The translations under genes were made by a program, and so were the position numbers. A stretch of 64,000 bases of DNA from CBDIHP01 sp965279195 (GTDB taxonomy: Bacteria; Planctomycetota; Planctomycetia; Isosphaerales; Isosphaeraceae), in the NCBI GenBank assembly GCA_965279195.1, contig CBDIHP010000036.1, positions 124,001 to 188,000 of the forward strand, read 5' to 3'. The notes beneath the pieces were generated by a model. It saw only the letters and a program-made list of their open reading frames with translations, ran no database searches and was not told where the DNA came from. This document shows positions 32,375 to 41,500 of this stretch, piece by piece (the stretch's first letter is position 1; each line of letters begins with the position of its first letter).

Positions 32375-33664
32375 ATGCCCGAGAGTTGGACGATCGGCAG
32401 TGCCCCGGGTTGCGACATCGTGGTCGCTCAACCGGTCGTCTCCGGCCGGCATTGCCGGCTGACCCGCGACACCGACGGCTTCACGCTCGAAGACCTGCGA
32501 TCGACGAACGGCACGTTCGTCAACGGCACGCGCCTGTCCGGCACCGCTCGGGTCCAGCGGACCGATACGATCACCCTCGGGCTTTCCCTGCCGCTCCCCT
32601 GGCCGGAACTCCCGCCCGAGACGGCGGTCCAGTCGAGCGGCACCCGGATCGAATCGGCCCTTCGGACGCTCCGCATCGGCCGCGAGCCGGACAACGACAT
32701 CGCGATCGCCAACCCGATCGTCTCCAGCCGGCACGCCCGACTGATCTGGGACGGCGTCTCCGACCACGCGATCGTCGAGGACCTCGGCTCCTCGAACGGC
32801 ACGGCCATCGGCTCGCCGGCGAACAAGATCCGGAAGGCCCCGATCCGCAGCGGCGACACCCTGTACCTCGGCTCGCTGGCCATTCCGGCGGCGACGCTCC
32901 TGATCAGGTTTTCGCCGAGCCTGGTGGAGACATCGACGAGCGGGGAGACCATACCGAGGCGCGGGCTGTCGGCCGGCGTGCGTCTGGGGATCCTCGTCGG
33001 GCAGGTGCCGATCCTGGCGGGGGTGATCCTGGCGATCGGCTCCGCGCGGTGGCCGTTGCAGTTGTCGTGGCTGGGGCTGGCCGCGATCTGGTTCGGCCTG
33101 ATGAACGCGATCCTGCTCGACCCCGAGGGCGACCGGGCATCGCTCGGCCACCTCGGCCTCCGGCTCGGCCTGGGATTCGGCCTGGCGGTGGGGCAATGCC
33201 TGGGACTGTGGCTCATCGTGTCGGGCGGGGCGGGCTTGCACGGCTCGGGGACGCTTCTGGCTCTGATGATCCTGGGTTCGGCGACGGGATTGGCCCTCGG
33301 GGCGATGGGGGCCTCGTTCGGCCTCGGCCCGAACTGGCTCATGGCGGCGGCGCCGGGGGTCTTGGTCGTCCTGGCCCTGCTCGGCGGGCAGATCCTGCCG
33401 GTGGCGACGGCCCCGGCCGCGATGAAGCCCGCGTTGCAACTCTCGCCGTCGCGCTGGGTGTTCGAGGGAATGCTGCTGGCCGGATCGTCGGCGAGTCCGG
33501 ACTCGGCGAGCCTGGTCGACAACTATTTCCCGGCCGAGACCGACCGGATGGGCCCGAGGGCGGCCGTGCTGGCGCTGGTCGCGATGATCGTCGGGCTATC
33601 CGGAGCAGCGACCTACCTCACGGCTTCGGCGTCGCGCCCGGAGATGCGGCCGACGACTCCCTGA
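32375..33664 (+). CDS. Double-FHA-domain membrane protein
   Basis: 429 aa, ATG with GAGGTGAG four bases upstream. Two forkhead-associated domains bind phospho-Thr peptides: FHA1 about residues 4-75 (IGSAPGCDIVV, VVSGRHC, LRSTNGTFVNG) and FHA2 about 93-170 (RIGREPDNDIAI, IVSSRHARL, LGSSNGTAIG). FHA1 has Ser where the first conserved Arg should be (IGS, not IGR), so FHA2 is the better phospho-Thr binder. About residues 205-355 hold several membrane helices, and another lies near the C-terminus, with the FHA domains probably cytosolic. Its 3' end overlaps the M48 protease gene tail-to-tail by 47 bp. A Ser/Thr kinase lies three genes on. Confidence 0.88.
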   Translation: MPESWTIGSAPGCDIVVAQPVVSGRHCRLTRDTDGFTLEDLRSTNGTFVNGTRLSGTARVQRTDTITLGLSLPLPWPELPPETAVQSSGTRIESALRTLRIGREPDNDIAIANPIVSSRHARLIWDGVSDHAIVEDLGSSNGTAIGSPANKIRKAPIRSGDTLYLGSLAIPAATLLIRFSPSLVETSTSGETIPRRGLSAGVRLGILVGQVPILAGVILAIGSARWPLQLSWLGLAAIWFGLMNAILLDPEGDRASLGHLGLRLGLGFGLAVGQCLGLWLIVSGGAGLHGSGTLLALMILGSATGLALGAMGASFGLGPNWLMAAAPGVLVVLALLGGQILPVATAPAAMKPALQLSPSRWVFEGMLLAGSSASPDSASLVDNYFPAETDRMGPRAAVLALVAMIVGLSGAATYLTASASRPEMRPTTP

Positions 33665-34685
33665 GTTTCTCCAGCCGGGCCAGGCGCTCGTAGACCGCCG
33701 GGTGGGTCCGCAGGTGATTTTCGAACGGATTCAGGCCGTCGGTCGAGGTCTTGCGGCCATCGAGGAAGCCGCGGGGCTCGGCGTAGTCGCGGAGCTTTCG
33801 AAGGAAGGCCGACGACTTCCGCCAGGAACCCTCGTGCAGGGCGCTCACCTGCTTGTAGGCCCAGGCGTCGGCCTCGAACTCCTGCTCGTCGGGGTAGCCC
33901 GCGACGATCGGGAAGAGGAATTGCGACAGGGCCTGGGGCTGCTTCGTCGACTTCAGCAGGCCCTTCACGCAGCGCACGTCGTGGCGGAGGTCGACGTGGG
34001 CGATCTCATGGGCGATGAGGAACTGCAGGACGTAATCCTCGTCCTCGCCGACCATGTCGAAGGTCCCCCGGCAGAGGTTGATGTAGCCCCCGGGGAGCGA
34101 GAAGGCGCTCACCTCGTCCGACGCGAGGATGGCGAAGCGATAGGGGATGTCCTTCCGTGTCCGCGCCTCGAGCAGCGGACGCGCGAGGTTGGCGAGCCGC
34201 TCCAGTCGGGTACCCGCCTGGTCGGCCGGCGTGGCCAGGAGCGCGAGCGACTGGAGTTCGCCGCCGAGCCGAAATTCGTCGGCGGGCTTGAGCTTCTCGA
34301 GGTCAAGCGCCTTGACCCAGGCGACGACCTCGTCGGGGATCACGCGAGGCGGCGGGGCCGGGCTGGCGTTCGCATTCGTTCCTGCGGCGGCCTTCGACGC
34401 GGCGGGGACGGCGGGCGGCGGAGATGTCGAGGTGACTCCTGCCTTCGGCACCGGGGCGAGGGCCGTCGCCTTCGAGACTTCGGGCATCGGCGGCCCGGTC
34501 TCCGCCGGCGCGGGTGGGATTGGCGGCGCCGGGACCGCGGCCGGGGGCGGGGCCGACTTCGCCACGAGGGCGAGCCGCTCCTGACGCAACGCCTCCCGGT
34601 GCGAGGCCCCTTCCTGCCGGACGAGCCAGGCGGCGGCCCCGACATAGAGCACGCCGACGATCGCCGCTGCAACGTGTCGCGTCAT
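33618..34685 (-). CDS. M48-family zinc metalloprotease, membrane-anchored
   Basis: 355 aa. N-terminal signal anchor (AAAIVGVLYVGAAAWLV), then a Pro/Ala/Thr linker of ~80 residues. The peptidase domain is about 120-310: SDEVSAFSLPGGYINLCRGTF, the zinc motif HEIAH with the catalytic Glu, and the third ligand Glu in EFEADAWAYKQV. The C-terminal TDGLNPFENHLRTHPAVYERLARL (SxHP-type) is typical. Relatives include BepA/HtpX-like quality-control proteases outside the cytoplasm. It is convergent with and overlaps the FHA gene, so transcription of one may hinder the other. Confidence 0.92.
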   Translation of the reverse strand: MTRHVAAAIVGVLYVGAAAWLVRQEGASHREALRQERLALVAKSAPPPAAVPAPPIPPAPAETGPPMPEVSKATALAPVPKAGVTSTSPPPAVPAASKAAAGTNANASPAPPPRVIPDEVVAWVKALDLEKLKPADEFRLGGELQSLALLATPADQAGTRLERLANLARPLLEARTRKDIPYRFAILASDEVSAFSLPGGYINLCRGTFDMVGEDEDYVLQFLIAHEIAHVDLRHDVRCVKGLLKSTKQPQALSQFLFPIVAGYPDEQEFEADAWAYKQVSALHEGSWRKSSAFLRKLRDYAEPRGFLDGRKTSTDGLNPFENHLRTHPAVYERLARLEKLRESSAASPGATPKP

Positions 34686-34708
34686 CCAGGCGCCTTCACT
34701 TCCACGAA

Positions 34709-35698
34709 TTAGCGATTGTTGTCCGCGCGGTCGAGCGTGGTCGCGTTGAGCATCTGCTTCATCCCGGCGAAGACCTTCGGATAAAGCTCCGACTCGTCGC
34801 CGATGTCCGCGGAGCCGAACCGGAGGTTATTCCGTCGCATGAACTCCACAAGGTCGCCGACCGTCGTGCCGGCGTAGCGGTCGAGCTCGGCGACGATCTG
34901 CTGGAGGCGCCGGTCCTTGAGCAGCTCCACCGCGTCGCGGAGCGTGCGGATGTGGGCCTTGGCGTCGTTGTAGAGCCGATCCCGGCTCTTGGCGTTCCCG
35001 TCGTCGGCGACGACTTCGAGCTGGTTGATCGAGGCGTCGAGGTCGGCGATCGCCCTGGTGGAGATCTTGCCGGCGACCAGCTCGTCCATGGCCCTTGCGT
35101 AGGCCCGCTCGACCGACTTGCGGTGCAACACGTAGGGTTTGTCCCGGAGCATCGTCGGCCAGGTCTCGAATGCGGTGAGCCGCTTCATCGAGAAGGTGGC
35201 GTTGGCGGGCGCAAAGAGGAATGGGATCGCCCGCACCGACTGGACCGGGATGCTCACCTTCAATGCCGGGTCGCGGAAGCTCGACGGCGAGATGATCTTG
35301 GGGTCGAGCAGGTCCTTGAGCATGCTGTTGAGCGCATCGCCTCGCGTGAGGTCGAGGTGGTCGGGGTCGTTGCGGAGGCGGGTCATCTCCTTCTCGTAGG
35401 CCGCCCGCCGCTCCTGAAACCGCTGCTCCCGGCGCCTGGCGGCGGCGATCCGCATCGACTCGAAGGACTGGTAGATGTACTCGTTGAGCCGGATATTCGC
35501 ATCGACCTCGATCGAATAACCCATCGCCGAGTAGTAATTGTAGAGCCCGGCGCCCTCGAGGAAGACGCCCTGCCCGCGGTAGATGTCCCCGACGGGCGTG
35601 ATCGCACCCCGGTCGATGAACAACTGCCCGAAGGCCGTGCCCGATGCGCACGGCGAGAACAGGAGCAGGATGAGCGGGATCCGGGGCCACCGGGGCAT
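34709..35698 (-). CDS. Secreted helical protein of unknown family
   Basis: 329 aa. The signal peptide is about residues 1-25 (IPLILLLFSPCASGTAFG). The mature N-terminus (IDRGAITPVGDIYRGQGVFLEGAGLYNYYSAMGYSIE) is Gly/Tyr-rich, followed by a long charged helix (SMRIAAARRREQRFQERRAAYEKEMTRLRND). The C-terminal half is helical with conserved-looking FLFAPANATFSMKRL. I do not recognise the family. It lies between the M48 protease (23 bp downstream) and the kinase (81 bp upstream) on the same strand, so the three are probably co-transcribed. Confidence 0.78.
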   Translation of the reverse strand: MPRWPRIPLILLLFSPCASGTAFGQLFIDRGAITPVGDIYRGQGVFLEGAGLYNYYSAMGYSIEVDANIRLNEYIYQSFESMRIAAARRREQRFQERRAAYEKEMTRLRNDPDHLDLTRGDALNSMLKDLLDPKIISPSSFRDPALKVSIPVQSVRAIPFLFAPANATFSMKRLTAFETWPTMLRDKPYVLHRKSVERAYARAMDELVAGKISTRAIADLDASINQLEVVADDGNAKSRDRLYNDAKAHIRTLRDAVELLKDRRLQQIVAELDRYAGTTVGDLVEFMRRNNLRFGSADIGDESELYPKVFAGMKQMLNATTLDRADNNR

Positions 35699-35779
35699 CG
35701 CTTGGGTTCCTCGGTTCGGGGCGGGTGGGGCGTGCGACGAGGGATTGTTCGAGGCGAGAGGACGCCGATCAATGGGGCG

Positions 35780-38116
35780 TCAACGGCCTCCGGACATGAT
35801 CTTTCGGACGTCCGCCTGGATCGCATTCTGCCTGGCGAACTCGGCCTGGGCCGCCCGCGAGGCGATCGCATTCTGCGCCGATGCGATGCTCAGGGCGATC
35901 GCCTTGAACTGCAACGAGCGGTTGCGGTCATAGGCCTTGCTGAGACGGGTTTCGAGGAAGCCGAGCCGTTCGTTCCTGGTCCAGAGGTCGCGGCTCCCCT
36001 TCGACTCGCTCGCCTTGCCGGGCTCGATGACGAGCGTCTCGTAGTTGAGCCTTAGGTCCCCCTTGAAGCCGGCGTGGTACACCACTGGGGTGTAGCTCTT
36101 GAGGAATTCGAGCCGGACGACCCGGATCCTCGGCTCCTCCTCGCCGGGCTCGCGGTCGACCTGGACCGTCGGGACGGCGAGATTCTCTAGCGACGAGGCC
36201 CGCGGCATCGCGTCGAGCTGCGCCGCGAGCGACGGATGGATGTCGAGGACGACCTCCGTCCCTCCCCTTGGGCGGGCGCCGGCGAGCCCGTCGCGGACCC
36301 GGATATCCAGGTCCGGCTCGGAGATCGCGAGCGTCCGCGTCGCGCCCGCCGAGGTCTCGACCCGACGGACTTCGCCGATCAGGTACAGGTGCCGCAGCTC
36401 GACCTCCTTGCCGACGAACCGGGCGGGCGAGCTTCGGACATCCTTGAGGATCTGGGGCGTTTTCAGATGCTCGTACGTCCGGGCCGGGGCGGGCGGCTTC
36501 GAGCCCAACGAGGCGATCCGCTTCGGCTCGGGCGCGGGCAGCGGGGTCGGCTTGGGTGCCGGGGCAGGTTTGGCGGCGACCTTGGCCACCTCGGGTTTGG
36601 GTCCGGGCGAGGCGACGACCCCGGCCGGAACCCCGGCCGGCGAGGAGGAGGCCGGAGCGGGCACGGGCCCGGGGGCTGTCGAGGCCGCCAAAACGGGCAC
36701 GGGCGTCGTCGGCGAGGGCGGGGGCGTCGGGCGACTCTTCGCCAGGGTCGAGCCGACGACGATCCCGATTGCGGTCACCCCCGCCGCGAGGCCGCCGATC
36801 AGCCAGACCGGCCACTTGCCCGGCGAGGGACCGGCACCGGGCGGCGACAGCGAGAGCGACGGTTCCAGCGTCGTGAAATTCCGCTCGATCATGGTGCCGG
36901 ACGCTTCGAGCACGGTCCCGGAACGCTCCAGGCCGGAGCCGGGCAGTTCCACGACCGTGCCGATGCGTTCTACAAGCGTCCCCGGCCGCTCGACCACTGT
37001 CCGGTTCGGCACGGCCGCGTTGAAGGCACTCGTCGAGATCGAGACGCCGGTGCCCGCAGGGCCCTCGCCCGAGAACTGGACCGTCTTCTCGCCCCGGATC
37101 GGGGCCTGGCAGGCGGGGCAGGGGAAGACCCTCGGCCTCTGGCGCAGGAGTTCAAACTTCTCGGAGGGCAGCGACATCGACTTGCCGCAGGACGGGCATC
37201 GCAGGCGGACGCGGCTCGGCCTGTTGCAGAGGGTCGCCGCGACGGCCTCCCGCACCGCCCCCGCCAGGGCGTCGCAACTCGGGTAGCGACCCTCGCGTTC
37301 CTTCGCGAGGCCCTTGAGCACCGCGCGAGAGACCTCGGCCGGGATCCAGGGGGCGAACGCCTCCAGGGCCGGCGGCTCGTCCTTGATCTGCATCACGAAC
37401 AGCTTGGTCGTCGTGGCGTCCTCGAACGGCCTGCGGCCGCAGAGCAGCTCGTACACCGACACGGCCAGGGCATACTGATCGGCCCGGCCGTCGACCGCCT
37501 CGCCCATCACCTGCTCGGGGGCCATGTACTCGGCCGTCCCCAGCACCATCCCCGCGCCCGTCTGGGCGCGGCGGGTCAGCTCGGGCTCGGCCGAGGCGAG
37601 AACCTTGATGACGCCGAAGTCGCTCAGGAACGGGTTGCCGCGCGCGTCGAAGAGGATGTTCGCCGGCTTGACGTCGCGGTGGACGAATCCGCGCTCGTGG
37701 AGATAGTCGAGGGCCCCGGCGATTCCGGGGAGCCAGCTCGCCAGGTCGCGCGGGTCGAGGATGACCGGGAAGCCGTCGGGCGGCGGGCCAGAACGACGCC
37801 GGTCTTCCAGGCTGCCGCCGGGGAGGTATTGCATCACGAAGAACGGCACCCCGTCGTGCCGATCCACGTCCGTGACCTTCACGATCTGGGGATGCGAGAG
37901 CTGCGCCAGCGTGTGGATCTCGGCCTCGAAGCGGGCGGCGAAGCCCTCGTCTTCGAGGATCGCGCCGTGGGGCACCTTCACCACAACGTCGGCAAGGAGC
38001 CGGGTGTCCCTGGCCTTGTAGACCGTCCCCATCCCGCCCCGGCCGAGGCGCTCGCCCACCCGATAACGTCCGCTCGCGAGCGACGCGCCTGACCATTCGT
38101 TGCGGATCGAAGCCAT
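35780..38116 (-). CDS. Ser/Thr protein kinase with zinc ribbon, seven T-x-x-E heptads and extracytoplasmic domain
   Basis: 778 aa from ATG 38116. The kinase domain is about residues 14-280: GRGGMGTVY, VVVKV Lys, HRDVKPANILFD, DFGV, GTAEYMAPEQ. A C4 zinc ribbon follows (CPSCGK near 305, CPAC near 333). Residues 372-420 are seven tandem heptads with consensus G-[T/S]-x-[V/L/I]-E-x-x; the hydroxyl residues are T373, T380, T387, S394, T401, T408 and T415, each with Glu at +3. A membrane helix lies near 435-457 (WLIGGLAAGVTAIGIVVGS). After a Pro/Ala linker comes a C-terminal soluble domain of about 200 residues with no known motif. The heptads look like built-in phospho-acceptors. It heads a likely operon with the unknown secreted protein and the M48 protease. 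Confidence 0.93.
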   Translation of the reverse strand: MASIRNEWSGASLASGRYRVGERLGRGGMGTVYKARDTRLLADVVVKVPHGAILEDEGFAARFEAEIHTLAQLSHPQIVKVTDVDRHDGVPFFVMQYLPGGSLEDRRRSGPPPDGFPVILDPRDLASWLPGIAGALDYLHERGFVHRDVKPANILFDARGNPFLSDFGVIKVLASAEPELTRRAQTGAGMVLGTAEYMAPEQVMGEAVDGRADQYALAVSVYELLCGRRPFEDATTTKLFVMQIKDEPPALEAFAPWIPAEVSRAVLKGLAKEREGRYPSCDALAGAVREAVAATLCNRPSRVRLRCPSCGKSMSLPSEKFELLRQRPRVFPCPACQAPIRGEKTVQFSGEGPAGTGVSISTSAFNAAVPNRTVVERPGTLVERIGTVVELPGSGLERSGTVLEASGTMIERNFTTLEPSLSLSPPGAGPSPGKWPVWLIGGLAAGVTAIGIVVGSTLAKSRPTPPPSPTTPVPVLAASTAPGPVPAPASSSPAGVPAGVVASPGPKPEVAKVAAKPAPAPKPTPLPAPEPKRIASLGSKPPAPARTYEHLKTPQILKDVRSSPARFVGKEVELRHLYLIGEVRRVETSAGATRTLAISEPDLDIRVRDGLAGARPRGGTEVVLDIHPSLAAQLDAMPRASSLENLAVPTVQVDREPGEEEPRIRVVRLEFLKSYTPVVYHAGFKGDLRLNYETLVIEPGKASESKGSRDLWTRNERLGFLETRLSKAYDRNRSLQFKAIALSIASAQNAIASRAAQAEFARQNAIQADVRKIMSGGR

Positions 38117-38235
38117 CGGAAACGACCATCCTCGCGGGGGGACGCGATCACCGCCGCCCGATCGGAATTGGCGATGGCAAGGGCGAGCGGAGATGACGGG
38201 ACATGACGACATCCTTCCCGACTCGGGTGGGACGT

Positions 38236-38535
38236 ATGCTTCAGGGTCTCGTCACCTGTCCGATTTGTCAATCACGATTCGCGTCGAAACCGGGGGAAGC
38301 CCCCGGGCAGCACGCCCGCCCCCGGGCGTGCGTCGTATTGAGCGAATCCGCATGCGAAGTTGCGTCCGGCGACGGCAGCACGCCCCGTGATGGATGCCAG
38401 GGCGGGGCGTGCTACCGTCATCAATCCACCGGTCTCGACGATCCAGGTGCCCTGTTTTCTCCAGGTTGCCATCGGCCCAGTCCCGACCCATGGCCCGGGC
38501 GGGCGTGGATCAGACCGACACGGTCATCGTGGTGA
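38236..38535 (+). other. Possible fragment of a zinc-ribbon protein start
   Basis: From ATG 38236 the frame begins M-L-Q-G-L-V-T-C-P-I-C-Q-S-R-F, like the first half of the zinc ribbons that open many planctomycete proteins. After about 25 codons it runs into the hairpin repeats and loses any recognisable sequence. It may be a broken gene end or chance. No second Cys pair in proper spacing is present. Confidence 0.2.
38310..38413. repeat. Two GCACGCCC hairpins between the kinase and surface-protein genes
   Basis: GCACGCCCG-CCCC-CGGGCGTGC (38310-38331) is perfect. AGCACGCCCC (38377-38386) pairs with GGGGCGTGCT (38404-38413). Both share the GCACGCCC stem and may be members of one repeat family. 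They lie in the 393-bp gap 38117-38509, downstream of the surface-protein gene on the minus strand, where they could end its transcript. Confidence 0.65.
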
Positions 38536-41500
38536 CCTGGTTGCCGACGTTCCCGAGCACGGTGACGGTGTCGATGGTGCCGTCGCGGTCGGAGTCGGCG
38601 GTGGTGATGCGGATGTTCTTGAACCGCGACGGCTGCAGGGGGCTGAGGGTCTCGGACTTGAGCTGGCCGCCGTCGACGAAGTTGGCGTCGATGAACGTGG
38701 TCTTGACCTTCTTCCTGCCGTTCTGCACCGGCTTCGTGACGAGCTTGACGTTGATCGGCGGGGCCTGGCGTTTGAGCAAGGCGTCGTTGTTGCCCCGGTT
38801 CAGCGCGAGCTGGTAGGGCTGGCCGGCGATCGTCAGGCTCGAACCCTGGGCGAACCTGCCGGAGATCGCGTCGTTGCCGTCGTTGCGGATCAGGCTGAAG
38901 CCGGTCGCCGCCTGGATCCCGCCGGGCCCGCTGCCGCGGAGGGTGGCGTTGTTGAGGTTGATCTTGCCGGTGACGTCGATCAGGGCCGGGTTGGTGGCCT
39001 GCGCGGGCGTGAGGACGACGGCGATCGTGGTGGCGGGGCGGAGGGTGGTGTCTCCCTCGAAGGCGATCCGCCCCCCCGCGCCGGCGGACAGGGTGGCGGT
39101 GAAGGCGTTGATCGTCGATCCCTTGATGCGGAGCGTCTTGCCCGCGACGCTCAAGGTCCCCGCGTTCAAGGCCACCGGGCCGGCGGAGAAGATCGTGAGG
39201 TTGTGGGCGCCGGCGTCGATCGAATTCGAGAGGGAAATCCCCGCGCTGCCGGCCCCGGGCGACCGCAACACGACATCGCTGGTGAAGGTCAAGGGCAAGC
39301 CGGTGGCGATCCGGCCGGTGCCATCGGATCGGCCGATGAAGATCTGGGAGAACCCGGGCGCGAGGGTCCCGAGCATATCGAGGGAGAATCCGAGCGTCCC
39401 GGTCGACCCGATGCTTCCGAGCACGATCTGGCGGGAGGGCGTGCGCGGCTGGAAGAGCACCAGCCCCTTGCCCTGGACCCGCGCGGTGGCGGCGAAGGCC
39501 ATGCTGTCCCCGGTGAAGACGATGGCCCCCGTGCCGGCGGCGATCGAGGTCGGCTGGGGCGGCGCATTCTGGTCGATCGCGATCGCATTCGCGTTCCCGG
39601 GTGCGACGCCCTCGAACGAGAGGGGGCCCGCGCCCGTCGCCTGGATCGTCGACGAGCGGATCTCCACGGCCGGGTCCAGCCTCCGGGAGGTCCCCAGCAG
39701 GCCGAGCGGGCCGTCCTTCACGCGCAGGGTTGAGCCGTCGAGGAAGATCCCGCTCGACCTCCCGGTCTGGGCGCTGCCCAGCCCCTTCAGGCTGATCCCG
39801 CCCCGGCCGGTGGACTCGATCGTCGTCCGTCTCAGCTCGATTCCGGAAAGCGAGGGGGAACCGGCCGTCGTGGTCGTGGTCTCGCCGGTGATCGAGATCG
39901 GGCCGTCGACGCTGCGGATGGTCGAGCGGTCGGAGATCCTCACCCCGGTGCTGAGCGTGCTCTTGCCGGCGATCGTGATGCGGCCCGCGCCCGAGGTCTG
40001 GACCGTGGCGCCCGCCTGGAGGTTCACGGCGGGCAAGAGGTTCGAGTTCGCGACGAGCTGGATGTCGCCCCCCTGGGCGTCGATCACGGTGCCGGCGATC
40101 TGGATCGCGAAGCCCGAGTCGTCGGAGATGCCATTGGCTTTGAGCCGGATGGCGCCGCCGGCGGTCTGGACGTGCGTGGTGGAGATCGAGATCCGGCCGG
40201 CGTTATTCAGGACGAGGTCGCCGCCGGCGGTCTCCAACTTCCCGACGCGTCCGTCGCCCAGACTCAGAGTCCCCGTGTTGTTGATGAAGAGCCCGCCCTT
40301 ACCGCCCGAGCCCGCGAGGAGGCCCACCTGGGTCAGGAGCGGAGCCGTGAGCGTGCCGATGCCGTTGGCGATGACGTTCAGCACGCCGCTCCCCTTGATC
40401 AGGCCCCCCGGCGCCTGGGCGATGGAGCCGAAGGTCGCGATGGCCAGATTCCCGTCGCCCATGTCGAGGGTCTTGCTCAGGACGAAGCCCGTGCTCGCCG
40501 TCGAGAGGACGAAGAGATCGGCGCCAATCGGGCCGACGTCGCCGTTCATGCTGATGCTGCCGTTGAGGCCCGACTGGACACCGACCCCCTTGAATCCGGA
40601 GAAGGCCGCGAACGTCGTGTTGTTGACCACCAGCGCGTCCGAGGAGAGCGGCCCGCCGAGGACGAGCGGCCGCGTGGCGGTCTTGGGCTGGATCGTGACC
40701 GCGCTGTCCACGTCGTTGCCGGAGGTGATCGTGCCGGGGTCGTCGAGCCTTAGCACGTTCACGGCCAACGAGAGGTTTCCACTGGCCAGGGAGATCGAGC
40801 CCGGCGTGGCGAACGGGTTGAGCGAGAGTGTCTCCGCGAGGACGAACAGCGCCCCCGAGCCGTTGGTCCGGACCTGGGCGCGCTCGCCGATCGCGACGCC
40901 GAAGTTGGTCGCCAGGGCCGTGCCGGTGCCGTCGAGCGTGATCGCGCCGTCCTGGGAGACGACCATCGGGACGGGCGTGGACCCGCCGCCGCCGTCGAGC
41001 GAGACCCCGAAGCTGCCGGGGCCGGGGCCTCCGACGCCCGTGATGAGGATCTGCCCCGAGCCCGTGTTCTCGATCCGGGCCGAGGTGCCCGTGAGCAGCA
41101 GGCCGTGGTTCGATGACCCGGTCCCCCGGCTGGTCGCGTCGATCTTGATCGTGCCGCCGTTGCTCAGGACCTTGCCGAAGACGGTCATGCCCGTGCTGAA
41201 GCCGATGTCGGAGGGCGCGGACTCGCCGACGAGGGTGATGCCGCCCCCCGCGTTGTCGACGACCGAGGCGGTGCCGGCGATGAAGATGCCGGGGCGGGTG
41301 GCGGTGTTGCCCTGGCCGGAGATCGTGACGTTGTTGCGGACCTCGGTCCGGCCGACGAGCACCACCGGGCAGGTTTCATGACCCGGGCCGCCCTCCTCGC
41401 CCTTGAGCGAGATGGTGCCCGTGCCGGATGTCGTCACGATCGCGTCGTTCAAGGTCAGCGAGGCGTCGCCGCGGTCGCGGTTGTTGAACGGCCCGCCCTT

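Noticed and set aside
38874..41381. 835-codon plus-strand frame opposite surface protein A
   Set aside because: Low-complexity Pro/Ser/Val sequence complementary to the beta-repeat gene, with no start signal.
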